Part shown: piece after piece, positions 11,743 through 22,572 of the stretch | Numbering within the stretch: position 1 is the stretch's first letter | Layout: each line of letters begins with the position of its first letter | DNA from: Ophiostoma sp. CBS 140.51 | Taxonomy: Eukaryota > Ascomycota > Sordariomycetes > Ophiostomatales > Ophiostomataceae | DNA: 64,000 nucleotides | Assembly (NCBI GenBank): GCA_029298735.1 | Contig: JANSLP010000070.1 | Location: 62,001-126,000, forward strand | Direction of reading: 5' to 3' | Position numbers and translations under genes: made by a program | The notes under the pieces: generated by a model | Seen by the model: the letters and a program-made list of their open reading frames with translations, nothing else | What the model was told of the DNA's origin: nothing | The model's database searches: none

Positions 11743-12798
11743 CTACAACTGCTCAGCCTCCACCCGGCGGGAATCCACACAGGCAAAGGACTCAATGCTC
11801 TTCTTCGTCGTGGGTGTCCGCAGAGCAGCCACCATGCGGTTGGCAATGGTTGGCTTGTCCTTGTCCTGCTTCCGCAAAGGGATGTTGAGAGTGGAAGGGT
11901 TCTTCTTCCGGAGGGGAGAAGAGGTGGAGGAGGTCGTAGTAGAGATGGGCACCGGCCGCGTCCGCGGCGGCTTAGGGGCCGCGCGAGGAGCAATGTTGGG
12001 GTTGATCGAACGGCGTGGAGTAGAGGTGTTGTTGTTTGGGGACTGGACAAGAGTAGAGGCCAGGATGAGGGGACGAGGACGGGAAATGGTGGGACGGGAG
12101 GAAGAGGTGGTAGGAGGAGGGTTGATATGAGTGGAGCCGATGGGGTTGAGGCTCCGGCTCGATAACGAACCAGAAGGAGAGCTCCGTAAAGAGCGGGAGG
12201 AGGAAGAGGAAGATGAGGAAGAAGAGGAGGAAGAGGAGGAAGAGGAGGAAGAAGTCATCACCATACCAGCCCGGGCGGCGGCAGGAGAAATGCGCATCCG
12301 TCCGGAAGCGGCCGTGGTGCTGTTAGTAGTGGAAGGAGGAGGACGTGGCCGTGAAGAGCGAGGAGGCGACGAAGAGGGAATGGAAGAAGAGGAGGGAGAG
12401 ATAACGACAGGCGGTGGCCGGGTGGGAGTCCGGTGGGAGGCCTGTTGTGGTCTCCGAGGGGAGGAAGAAGAAGGAGGGAAAGTAGAAGTAGTCATCCGCA
12501 TCATCGGCTCAGGCTTGTAGGCCCGAGAAAAAGCGTGGGATGGAATGTGGGTGGAAGGAGTGGAAGACGTTGGTGGGCGAGAGAGATTCGAGCGGCATGT
12601 CCAGCATGGCTCACCGTGGTATCTCCGCTCCGATTTGGTCGATTCACACTGTCGCTTTGGCTGTGCGCCCGTAAAAAGATACACCATGGACGGCCAGCAG
12701 CCAGAGTGATTGTCGGGGTGTCGGGCCTTGTGGCAAAGGTGAATCTGGCCGACATCACGATGTCGGCAAGAGTAAACGTTGACCACGCCCTGACACAT
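11743..12798 (-). CDS. Cys-rich N-terminus, serine/proline-rich protein of unknown function
   Basis: Single-exon frame of 351 residues. The first 70 residues contain eight Cys and several His (MCQGVVNVYSCRHRD, HLCHKARH, GEPCWTCR), arranged like a small zinc-binding module; this is inferred from spacing only. The rest is low complexity: Ser/Pro/Arg/Thr-rich with a run of about 22 serines near the middle, then basic patches. The complementary strand of the Ser run reads as a poly-Glu frame, which is a shadow. The neighbour at 14011 is also poly-Ser and divergent. No catalytic domain was recognised. The start ATG at 12798 opens the Cys module directly. A further intron cannot be excluded. Confidence 0.6.
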   Translation of the reverse strand: MCQGVVNVYSCRHRDVGQIHLCHKARHPDNHSGCWPSMVYLFTGAQPKRQCESTKSERRYHGEPCWTCRSNLSRPPTSSTPSTHIPSHAFSRAYKPEPMMRMTTSTFPPSSSSPRRPQQASHRTPTRPPPVVISPSSSSIPSSSPPRSSRPRPPPSTTNSTTAASGRMRISPAAARAGMVMTSSSSSSSSSSSSSSSSSSSRSLRSSPSGSLSSRSLNPIGSTHINPPPTTSSSRPTISRPRPLILASTLVQSPNNNTSTPRRSINPNIAPRAAPKPPRTRPVPISTTTSSTSSPLRKKNPSTLNIPLRKQDKDKPTIANRMVAALRTPTTKKSIESFACVDSRRVEAEQL

Positions 12799-14010
12799 GG
12801 TGTATGATGTGATGGAAGACGAGGGTAAGGGTAAGGGATGGGGTGAGAATGATCGCTTACCTTGAGGGTTGTCGCGACAGAGTCTGAGTCCCTCGTCTAA
12901 TGAGCCAATCGTAGATCTTGAGCAAAGAAGATATGATGCTTGCTTTGCAGGAGAACCAAGGCTGTATTTAAGACGAGAGAGGGACTGTTGTCACTGGGTT
13001 GTCGTTTATTTCTGTTGAGTGAATGTATGAGATGTTACAAGTTTTTGTTTTCAAGAAAGAGAAGACGGCCCTTCTGCCTTTATAGTTTTTGGGGGCAACC
13101 ATCCTTGAGCCTATTCTGTTCACTACGGTAAGTATGAACAAGACTTTCTGGCGTGTTCCTCCTGTACACATCGACCATATTGTCCATCTTGGGCGCAGAT
13201 TGTAGTGTGTTGTTCGTCGGTCTGGCGAGTCGGCCTCATTTGTGGCTGAAGTGGGCTTTTTTGTTGAAAAGTGAACAAGGCCGGAGGAAGTGGCTTCTTT
13301 TTCTTCCTTTTTGACCTTTCTATTCCTTCTCGCCGTTGACATGTTCTTTGTGGTGCGCGATCCGATAGGTTGAGGCAAAGTTGTTCACATCTTTGTCCAG
13401 TATGTGAATGAACCGAAAAGGGGTTAGCTTTGTCAACAAAGAAACTGTGCCACACAACAACACCCATTGTCGTGAATACAACAGCTAACACACAATGTAT
13501 TGTTCCCACAGCCTCTCGGAATATGAACCGAGATAATGGCCTTAGTTTATCTGAAAGGTGATAGGTGATTGTTCGTTGACCTTGTTTATTCAATTATGCA
13601 TGTTCATGAACATTGCCGGAGAGCGACGCATCGGAAGCTGCTGTATAAAGATGCCGGCCCCGGTGCAACCTGAGTCACACCGTTCTCTATTCCTCTTCAT
13701 CTCTCCAGGACCTCTCCAAGAAGAAATCAACATCACAGCGGACAGTCAGTTTTTGGTTATTCTCTCGACATATATATCATATTCGATTGTCTAACCACTT
13801 ACTTGCCTCTGTCTCGTCAGCTTCTTTTTTCTATAGAGTTTCTGTTCCCTTCTTTCTTTTGCACGTACGCTTCCCTGGTGGAAGCTAGATTATCGCTGGT
13901 TGACAATCTGTGTTATTGAAAGAAGAGTAGGTGTCGAGAAAATCAACTCCAAAAAAAGTGATTGGAGCAGGTAAATATTTTCCTATTTGCTCCTTCCTTC
14001 TTCCTTTATC
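12799..14010. promoter_or_regulatory. divergent upstream region of two poly-Ser genes
   Basis: 1.2 kb between genes transcribed away from each other. Short overlapping frames (for example 13123-13593 on the minus strand) lack conserved features and are treated as noise. No defined binding site was assigned. Confidence 0.4.
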
Positions 14011-15315
14011 ATGTCTTCCCAGACCCTCTCCAACCTTCCCTCTTCGGAGGAGACATTCTCTTCCTCCTCTTCCTCCTCCTCCTCCTCTTCCACTCGTACC
14101 TCTTCCACCCCCACCTCTTCCACATCATCGTCTTCATTTTCTTCCTTCGGCACCATCACCCGGCCAAGCGCCATTCTCAACATTTCTGACGCTCTCGTCC
14201 GCTCTGCCAAAAGACGTCAGGTTGCCCGTCAGACCATCGTGGTCAGTGAAAAAACAGTGAGTCCCGAAGAGAACCTCCGTCTCTCCCCTATTACCTATGC
14301 TGCCATGTGCCTCGAGGGGAAAGTGCCCCAGCCATCAGTAAGCATGCAACAACCCACGGAGGAACTCGACGTTCCTAAACATTCCAGCTACTACAAATGG
14401 GACCCTTCCGCAAGCCCGTTTCCCGTGCAGCACATGTCACTCTCACAGTTCCGCGAAACTAACCTGTCAGCCGAGGAGAGACAAGTGGCGAGACCGGGGG
14501 AGATTCGCAGGGCTATGTTTGGTGAGATGGCCGATATGCGCGGCCTCTGGACCGACATTATCTTCAACAACTTCCAGCGGGAGCCGGTGGAGGTGAGTGA
14601 TCCGTTTGCCGAGGAGAACAAAAAGTTGGCGGAGGAGAATACCGCGAAACCTACCAAGACAATTGTCTATGACGGTCCTCTTAACACGAAGTCAGCCTTT
14701 GATGTCAGTGACGATGAGGGCGAGGAGGATGAAGAAGATGAAGAGGAGGAGAGCGTGGAGGAGGTCGCCAAAGTCGCCGAGAGACTTGTCGGAATGGTCG
14801 CCCAGATCGAAAAGGTCGTCGAGATTAAGATGGTCGATGTCAAGAGGGGTGATGTCAAGGAGATTGATATCAAGAAGGTCGACACTGGGGCCAATATTCA
14901 GATCAAGCCCATGCCCATGACAAAGTTCGGCAAGAAGCGTACTGCTCAGACTGCACTTCCTCGCCAGGCCAAGCGCAAGTCCCAGTGGACCGAGCTGCAG
15001 GGTCGTCTTCAGGAGGCCTCTAATAAGATGAAGCAGCTGATGCGCTGCAATGGCGGCGACTTCTTGGAGCAGAGCAACGAGCCGTCCGTCCCAAAGGTGC
15101 CAGTGGTGCCTTCAGCCCATACCGTCTGCCGTCCGCCGCCGCTTAAGGTGGTTGGCCGCACGCCTCCCCGTCGCCCCAACTGGGCTCATCAGAACATTTT
15201 TGACGAGGCCGGCCTGGAGCAGTTTCTCGACTGCAGCTGCGCCGCATCTGTGGAAAAGTGTCCTGGGTGTAAACCTTCCGCTGTGCGAGTAGCTGTTGAG
15301 GAAGACCTCATTTAG
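14011..15315 (+). CDS. acidic/serine-rich protein of unknown function
   Basis: Frame of 434 residues from the ATG at 14011 (MSSQTLSN); an ATG eight codons upstream at 13987 is also in frame but its context is poorer. Order of features: Ser/Thr tract at about residues 14-45, a moderately hydrophobic conserved-looking region (about 60-200) with YYKWDPSASPFPVQHMSLSQFRETN, an acidic tract DDEGEEDEEDEEEE near 230-245, a Lys/Val-rich segment predicted to be helical, and a C-terminal Cys cluster (DCSCAASVEKCPGCKP) that may bind metal. The FPVQHMSLSQFRE segment resembles short motifs in uncharacterised fungal proteins, but I cannot name a family. Confidence 0.65.
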   Translation: MSSQTLSNLPSSEETFSSSSSSSSSSSTRTSSTPTSSTSSSSFSSFGTITRPSAILNISDALVRSAKRRQVARQTIVVSEKTVSPEENLRLSPITYAAMCLEGKVPQPSVSMQQPTEELDVPKHSSYYKWDPSASPFPVQHMSLSQFRETNLSAEERQVARPGEIRRAMFGEMADMRGLWTDIIFNNFQREPVEVSDPFAEENKKLAEENTAKPTKTIVYDGPLNTKSAFDVSDDEGEEDEEDEEEESVEEVAKVAERLVGMVAQIEKVVEIKMVDVKRGDVKEIDIKKVDTGANIQIKPMPMTKFGKKRTAQTALPRQAKRKSQWTELQGRLQEASNKMKQLMRCNGGDFLEQSNEPSVPKVPVVPSAHTVCRPPPLKVVGRTPPRRPNWAHQNIFDEAGLEQFLDCSCAASVEKCPGCKPSAVRVAVEEDLI

Positions 15316-15829
15316 GTGTGAAAGTTCGATCAAATTGGAGGCTCCTCAAAAGTAGGTCAAAAAGTCAAAATCAAGTAAGTGACAGGCAAGTCATTTGGTA
15401 AGTCAAAATGCAGTGTCCGACAATGAAATGATGATCTTTTAATCTACGATCTCGTCGAAGTTTTTTCTATAAGTGAAATCATTGTGAATATTATGTGCAA
15501 GTATCACAAGGCAAGGGTCACAAAGAAGCATATTGCAGAGTCAAGCAGTGGCTAAAAGAAGAAGAAAGTGTAAATTGCTAAGGCAAGAAAAAATAGTAAA
15601 TGCAGCAAGTATTAAAGAATATTAGAAAGCCCCAATAAAGTTTCTCTCATGTCCCTTCCAGATGCGGCCGGGACACTCGCTCTTTGGTATAATCCAATAA
15701 AAGCCACTGCCAACCATCCCCGCAACTCCTTTTACCAGTTCTCTGCGAGCCGTGCCGACCCGGCGACTGGATGTTGTCATTATTGTTTTATTAGTGGTAG
15801 TAGTAGTCTGGTATCCAAAAAGTAACCAT
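15316..15829. other. intergenic between convergent genes
   Basis: 3' flanks of the acidic/Ser-rich gene and the secreted-protein gene. The sequence is A/G-rich with no gene-like frame. Confidence 0.5.
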
Positions 15830-16669
15830 TTACAGACCACCGAGGAGGGTGCCGAGAAGAACGACGGCAGCAGCGACGAGGCCCTCAAGGGTGCCAGACA
15901 GATCCGCGACGGGGTCGACAGCACCACCAGCAACACCACCAACAGCGCCGGTCACACCGCCAGTCAGGCCACCGAGACCGCCAGCACCCGAGGTCAGGTT
16001 GGTCAGCTGAGAGATGTCGCCCAGGGAGCCAGTGGAGATGGTGACGGTCAGGTTGCCGAGCAGGTCACCAACAGCCTGGAGCAGGCCACCGAGCAGGCTG
16101 GTGAGGGCGCTGGCCGAGGTCAGGCTACCAAGAGCAGAGGTAACAGCCTCGGTGCCAGTAGTGCCAGTCGAGGTAGTGGCACCCTCAGCAGCGGGGACAA
16201 CACCACCAACAGTGCTGGTAGCAGCACCGGTCAGACCGCTCAGCAGACCGCCGGCCGTGTTCAGGACGGTGCTGACGGCACCGGTAACAAGACTCAGAAC
16301 ACCGCCGGCAACACCCTCAGCGGTGTCGACGACACCCTCAGCAGTGGCGGCCACGCTGCCGAGGCCAAGCTCGTTGAGCAGGTCAACCACGCCCGTGAGC
16401 GAGATGTTGAGGGTGACCAGGTCCGAGGTCAGGTTGGCGACCAGGGTGGCATCACCCAGAGAGCTGGCAACCTGGACCTTGGCGGTCAGGTGCTCAGCCT
16501 TGTCGACGACATCGGCGACCTCGCCAGTCAGCTGGCTGACGACACTGGATAGGTCGACGCGCTTCTGGACAGGAGCGACGGCAACCGAGCGGTCGGCGAA
16601 GCCCGGGTTGGGGGCAGCGAAAACGCCCGAAGCGAAAGCAGCGACGCCGGCAATAGTAGAGAACTTCAT
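15830..16669 (-). CDS. secreted Ala/Gly/Thr-rich protein, possible GPI-anchored cell-wall protein
   Basis: Single-exon frame of 279 residues. A clear signal peptide (MKFSTIAGVAAFASGVFA, cut after Ala18) is followed by a short propeptide ending in a Lys-Arg Kex2 site (APVQKR). The mature part has an amphipathic region with N-glycosylation sequons (NLT, NIS), then Gly/Ala/Thr/Ser-rich repeats of the GG-x-L type. The protein ends in a hydrophobic run LVAAAVVLLGTLLGGL, which could be a GPI-attachment signal (inference). No enzyme domain is visible; an adhesin or surface-binding role is possible but unproven. A long plus-strand frame (15752-16552) is its antisense shadow. Confidence 0.8.
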   Translation of the reverse strand: MKFSTIAGVAAFASGVFAAPNPGFADRSVAVAPVQKRVDLSSVVSQLTGEVADVVDKAEHLTAKVQVASSLGDATLVANLTSDLVTLNISLTGVVDLLNELGLGSVAATAEGVVDTAEGVAGGVLSLVTGAVSTVLNTAGGLLSGLTGAATSTVGGVVPAAEGATTSTGTTGTEAVTSALGSLTSASALTSLLGGLLQAVGDLLGNLTVTISTGSLGDISQLTNLTSGAGGLGGLTGGVTGAVGGVAGGAVDPVADLSGTLEGLVAAAVVLLGTLLGGL

Positions 16670-19600
16670 TTTGAATGTGGGTTGGTTGTTTGTTCCTTTA
16701 AAAGTAGTAGTGTAGAAAAGAAATGTAGAGAATGGAAAGTGAAGCGAATGTGGTAGTTCTGTGAAGAAGCTGTGTGAATGAGTGAATGAGTGAATGTTTG
16801 ATGAGGATGAGAGACAGAAGAAAAGAATCCAGAGTGACCAGTCGAGGGAGCCATTGTTATATACTCGGAGGGAGGGACGGGATCAGAGTAGAGACCCAGC
16901 AGAGACCAAGGCCAAAAATGAGCGACAATCATCAACCAGACCGACAATCCCATATCCCACAAGATCCCACAATATCCTATCCGGCGTAGCAACGAAGAGC
17001 GCAAAGAATGAGAAAGCAACAAGGCCCCCCTCCCCCACCCCTTTCTTAGAGAGCACCCGTCTCCGGCGTGTGGGAACGTGGGTCAGCAAGACTCCATCCA
17101 CTCCATCAGAGTCTAGGAGATGACATTTCTGCTCTGCTCTGGGAGGAACCCTTTCCCTCGTCCAAGGTGAACAGCGTCCCGTTTCGAGTGTCTTCGGCAT
17201 GCAACCAATTTCACCACAGCTCAGAGGAGGGCAAGGAAGAAGAATAGACGGCCGCTCAACAGCCGCTCCAAGTGGACACTCGCCGACGGGACATGACGGC
17301 CCTTCATGCCAGACCCAATTATGCTCCATGATGGTGAATGAATGGTAGGCTGCAAAGGGGGCTGATATTGGAGTGTGGACTTACACCCATCCCTCAGCAA
17401 GGTACAACTTAATTGCAGCAGCCCAGCTGAGAGATGGAGTACCAGAGGGAGGAAAGAGGACGTAAAAGGACAGAAAAAAAACGTGTGCTACTTGTCAAAA
17501 TGCCCACAGACATTCGCATCAACCGCTGCTGTACGTTGCACTGTAGCACACTTGTTTGTTTGTTGTGGCAAGCACACCCAAGCTGAATATCAGATTGTTG
17601 CGTGTAATCACCTCACGGCACTAACACGAAAGACAAAGAAACGATGTGCATCGGACGACAAGCGTGCGGTCAGAGCATCCGCAAAGACACTTCAAATCAT
17701 GGCGGATATTAGTGATAAATTCAGATGGACGGGGGAAACCACCAGTGCATGCCACGCCGACACTTGTTTTCTTTTTCTTTTTCGTCTTTCATCCTTCTCA
17801 TCCACAGGGGGGCGTCATCGTGAGAAACGGATCGGCAGTCGATGGTGGAATGGGCCAAGAACAGATGAAGAATTCAACAAGACGGACGGGGGACGACCAA
17901 GAAGATCTCCCAATTTGATATGTGTCAGTGCCAGGGCTGCCTTGCTAGGTCTCTTTGTCTTGTCGGAGGTATTGCGAAGGACGAGATCGTACCCCTTGAA
18001 GGCGAAATAAGGAAAGAAGAACAGGAAAACGGAGAAACGGACCAGGGTCTGCGGTTGAGAGGCGAGTGAGAGACGGAATATCCCATTAAGGACCGTAGAG
18101 GACCATAGCGGACCACAGAGAGGATACTGTCAAGGCTCTGGAATTTGACGACGAGCGCGTGCAAACAAGGAGTCAAGAGGTAAATTAACCTCGCAATAAG
18201 AGGCCTTTGTAAGGGGTTCGTCCGGCGTGATGATCGCTGCTGCTTCAAGACTGGTGGTGTTGTCTTCTGCTGCGTGGTTGTGTTGTCGTCTTGGTTTTGC
18301 ATGCATGTTTTCTTTTTGCATTGTTTTGTGCCCCTTTTTCTTTTCTTTTTCTGACCGTTAAGTCCGGTCAAATTTGCTGCCAAAGCTTGTCTTTGTGCAA
18401 GCGGTAGGTGTAAATATCTTACATATCGCCAAGACCCAGTTGACTGTGTGTATTTTTCTGTATGTATGTTTCTGCTTTTCTTGATTTTTGTTAGCATTTT
18501 CTTTTCTTTTTCGCCCTCACTCTCTTGAATTCTTCTCCTTTTCTTTTCTTTTTCTTGCCTCCCTTGTCCCGCCCTTGGTTGGAGATCCGCGCCGGTTCTG
18601 TCGATCACTGCCCACATATTCCATCAGAGCACGAAATCCTCCGGTAGTGGACTCACCTCTCAGATCCCAGAGATGCGGAGCCTCGTCAACAGGCACCACT
18701 TGGCCCGAAGCAGCAATCTTGACCTAGACATTTTGGGCCGGATAAGCTTCTTTGGTGTTTGACAGACATCTCCGTTGGCAGTCGTTGGTGGCTTTTTGGC
18801 GGCTTGCTGGCAGGCGACAGGCACAGAGGCACACCTTTCGAGAGTTTCTGTCAGAATGCGGGCTGAATAAGGATCGTCGTTATTTCACCGTGTCTCACCC
18901 TGACCGGGAAGAGAAAGTAAAAAAGAGCGCTGCAAAGGTGCAAGTACTGTTACTGTTACTGCAAAAGAACAGTGTGGTCCGACGATCTGCGTTGCAACAT
19001 CGCCACAGCGATTGCGACCTGTGCTTCTGAGCGTCTGAGCGTACCGCGCGCACGCATGGGAGATGCGGCCTCCGTCTTCCATGTTGTTTCCGTTTTCCTT
19101 GATTCCTGCGTGCAACATGGAAAGTCTTCATTTCGGACGACGACGTGCAAAACCCGGCGATGAGGCCGAAGGATGAGAGCATGCGGGCATTACCCTGCAG
19201 ATTGGAGGGGTTGCAGGCGTTGTCACGCTCTGCAGTTTCAATTACCCTTTTCGACTTTTCATGCTTTTGGTGTGCTTTTTGGTGTGAATTTCGGTTGCAT
19301 CGAGACATTTGGTCATGGGGAGAGATCTGGGGGAGGCACTTGTAGCAGTTGTAGGGCACTTTAACGTAATAGGGGGGCTAGTGGTATGCGGTTACGGTTC
19401 CTTCCCTCGTTCCTACCTTCTTCTCAGTTAGGTGCTGCCTGCTTTTTGTTCACTCTTTCCCCTTTTCTTTTTTCTCGCGCTGTACCTTGCAGTAGCGGCA
19501 GGTGCGAAACGTTCCTTCTTCTTCCCCCTTTGGGTCCTTCCCAATAATACTTTCGCACCTGATACGCTCTGTCCTTACATCTACCGCGCGCCAGTCTGAG

Positions 19601-20515
19601 CGCCATTGCCCACTCTACAGTGTCTCTCGGCTTCTCTCTACAATACGATTGACGGCTCCTCTGCTCTTTTGCTTTCTCCCTCCAGTGTCTCACCTCTCTT
19701 GCAAGATTTCTCTTCTTCCCCTTCATTCCCGGTAGCCTTGTTTCCCTCACCACCTCTTGCTGTTGCCCTCCAAATCTGGCTTGACACATACCGTGCGGCA
19801 TTCGAAGCCGATCCGATAGGCCCGAATACCAGTACCTGAAAATCAACACACGAAGGAAGAGTGCTCAGACATACACATACGATACTGATGCGGTGACCAG
19901 GATTGCGTGCCAACCGTCATTTACACCCAATAATCAGGCACAGAGCACGCACTCTGTGCTGTGTATTTGTCCAGTCCCGCCAGGCCAAGAGTGTTGGACT
20001 GGTTCACGGACGACGACAAAACGCGGCGGAATGGCGCTGGCGAAGAGATCTTCATGCCCCAGGTGAGAGGCTATGGCGATGTGTAATGAATCAAATGCAA
20101 AAGACGAAAAACGGAGATCGAAGAAGAACGAAAACAAACACCGCCAGCAGAGTTGGCAATGGAATAGGGGGAGCAAATAAAAAAATATGGCCCAAGAAGA
20201 GGCGATGAATAGGGGCAAGGGCCAATGGAAGTCTGACCGCGGGAGCTAACTTGCACATCATCGACCACGGGCGCGCGCAATGTTGCTCGATGTTGATGGA
20301 TAGTTTTGGTGCGATGGTCTGAACAAACAGAAAACAGGCTGCCAAGAGGCACACTGAGAAGCCGGAGGAGCGAAATTTCGGTAGTTCGGCTTTGCTGAAC
20401 TTGTATGGCCAATATCATGGGAAATGTCGAGCCAGAATCGCTCGTGCCTTGCCCAGACATACACTTGTATCAATGAACAAGATCCATTCGCCGACCTAGG
20501 ATCGAGACGCGCACC

Positions 20516-20580
20516 GTCGTGTCCGTCCCAAGCAACACCCATTTGTCGTGTCCGTCCCAAGCAACACCCATTTGTCGTGT
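20516..20580. repeat. 29-bp tandem duplication
   Basis: A 29-bp unit beginning GTCGTGTCCGTCCCAAGC occurs twice in perfect head-to-tail copies (20516-20544, 20545-20573), followed by a 7-base partial third copy. It lies outside any recognised gene. Confidence 0.9.
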
Positions 20581-21489
20581 CTTTCATCCTTTGTCCTCAT
20601 GTCTCTCCTGCCCGTTTTAGGGCACAAGAGTTGAGACAAGAGTCTGGATCTTCAGGCCGGTCTAGACAAAGTTTTCCTCTCTCCGCGGTGAAGCTTCTTT
20701 CTCTCCGGTTTGTTGATTTTCGTTGTCGATTGCTTGGCCGTTCTTTGTCGTGGGGACCGCGTATGTGTGGTTGCTGAGCGTATGTTTTGTCGAAAGCGGC
20801 TGATCTGGGTGTCGATTTCGATTTCGAGTCGAGTCGGGTTGAGTCGAGTCCATTTGCGTCGGTTCTTCTCAATCAATGATACTGTTCGTCTACGTTCTTT
20901 CTCGTTTCTCCGGTTTATCGCCCTTCGATCTGACTGATGTTCAGCTGTCCTTTTTCAATGAGCTGGAGTCATGGCCAGGTGCACGTTATCGTTCTTGATG
21001 TCGAAATAGGTCCATGGCTCATGATGGTGTTCGATGTCGTCGAGCCATCGTGGAATGGCGATGGTTTTGCGTCGATATCACGCCTTTCGGATCGTTATCT
21101 TTCGTTCAGCTGAGTGTTGCTGATGAGGTGAGGTGGCCATGGCAACCAAGGAGACAAGGGTCCGACTGTCATGAACTGGATTTCGTGATTGAATCGAAAG
21201 GGCGTTTGTGGTTTTCTTATATATGCTGCATCTCAAATATCCGATCAAGAACGATCAGTAAATTATCATCTGAAAATATTTCGGTTGTGTCTTGAACTAG
21301 GCATCCCATATGCCCAGACGGCCGAGAAATGAAGAAAACAACCATCGGTGAACACCAACGGTGGTATTGTCCAGCACGAAGGTAGCCGAGGATGCCTCGA
21401 CCTCGGTGAGGTAGTGTTTGTAGTGCAGCATGCCTCGTCTGGGGTAATTCGTTGCGATATTTCTTTTTCTTTCTCGGCGCCAAGGGCAT

Positions 21490-21734
21490 ATCTGAAGCCT
21501 TGTGCAAGTATGTTTACTATATCCATACGAGTACCACATGGCGAATGTAATCGGTGGTATTACGGTCCGCTCATGTCGAGTGTTGTTGGCAACAGCCCGC
21601 CACCGGCTACTAATGCACTCCAAAAGTACGGAACCCCGAAAGAGGTTGCCAGCATGATTATCTGGCTTCTGGGATCTGAAAGCACGCATTCTTCTGGTGA
21701 GCTGTTCCGTGTCGACGGTGGTCTCTTTGCTTGA
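21490..21734 (+). pseudogene. relic of a short-chain dehydrogenase (C-terminal part)
   Basis: The end of a 128-codon frame reads like the C-terminus of a classical SDR: YGTPKEVASMIIWLLGSE followed by HSSGELFRVDGG and a stop at 21732-21734. This is the conserved G-x-P-E-E-V-A ... VDGG block of SDRs. Upstream, the expected IRVN-x-x-PG and YxxxK segments are only faintly discernible or absent, and no Rossmann GxxxGxG start exists within reach. The piece is therefore a truncated, decayed copy. It is not a direct copy of the intact SDR at 44808, whose corresponding block differs at most positions. Its neighbour 0.8 kb downstream is a flavin monooxygenase. Confidence 0.6.
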
Positions 21735-22572
21735 GGGACGCTGAGCATGGCTTGATCTTTGCGGATTCATTTATTCATCTTGCCGTACTTGCAAGAGCTT
21801 CAATGAAGAATTCAAGACCATATTATTCTAGAATAGTTCTACTAGAACGTGCGTGCTTTGATAAATAGCGTACGGCCAGGTTGGAAATTGTAGGACGTGA
21901 GAATCCCTACGTGCTCGACCTGTAGAACACTGGAACCTTAGTAATAAGAGGACTGTTGATGCGGCGTAGACAAAATGTCATAGTATCATTCTCACCACCA
22001 CCAGCTAAGTTGCACAGAAGGGTTACGAATTTCTTTTTGATGCGAAATTATTTCTCTCCTTCCTACATTTTACAAAGCTATATTTTCGTGGTAGTAAGCC
22101 GTGGGCATGGAAACATTTCGCTCTATGGCGATGTGAAATTTGATCCGCCTTTGCCTCGTTTGCAATATCTGTGAACTTCCAATCGTCTCGTAACATTTCC
22201 GCATAAGGTGAGATCACGAGTGCAAAAACATTTCGTATTGGAAAAACCATGAGACGAGAATCTCCGGTTCCTCCGGGTGAAGCTGTTCCAATGCCCTATC
22301 AGTTAGGTGCTGTTGGCCGCTACAATGGCTGCAAACAGGGCGCTCGGTCCGAGGCAACGTTGAAAAAGCGCTGAAGCCCGGCGTTGTAAAAAAAATGAAT
22401 CTACAGTACCGTAGTTTAGATCAAGCTTCTGTATAAGATGTTCTTTGATATCGATCAATGTTACCAATTGAAGGCGTATTTACACACTCAGTTATTGTCT
22501 GTTTGCTTCTCATGATTTTTTACATCGCTTCGCTCTCAAGCTAACACTCTCAACATATTTCCTACCACCATT

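Larger units (their letters stand above)
16670..22572. other. gene-poor region of 5.9 kb
   Basis: Numerous short frames on both strands lack conserved features. The left end is the promoter of the secreted protein, with GTGAATGA microsatellite units near 16773-16796. Features found inside: a 29-bp tandem duplication (20516-20573) and an SDR relic (about 21490-21734). The last 300 bases are the upstream region of the flavin monooxygenase. No other gene could be supported; a lncRNA or fast-evolving small gene cannot be excluded. Confidence 0.45.

Noticed and set aside
12131..12520. poly-Glu frame on the plus strand
   Set aside because: Complement of the Ser run of the minus-strand gene.
13123..13593. 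156-codon minus-strand frame
   Set aside because: Basic low-complexity composition, no conserved block, overlaps other frames.
15752..16552. 266-codon plus-strand Gly/Ser/Asp-rich frame
   Set aside because: Antisense of the secreted protein, which has a signal peptide and sensible start.
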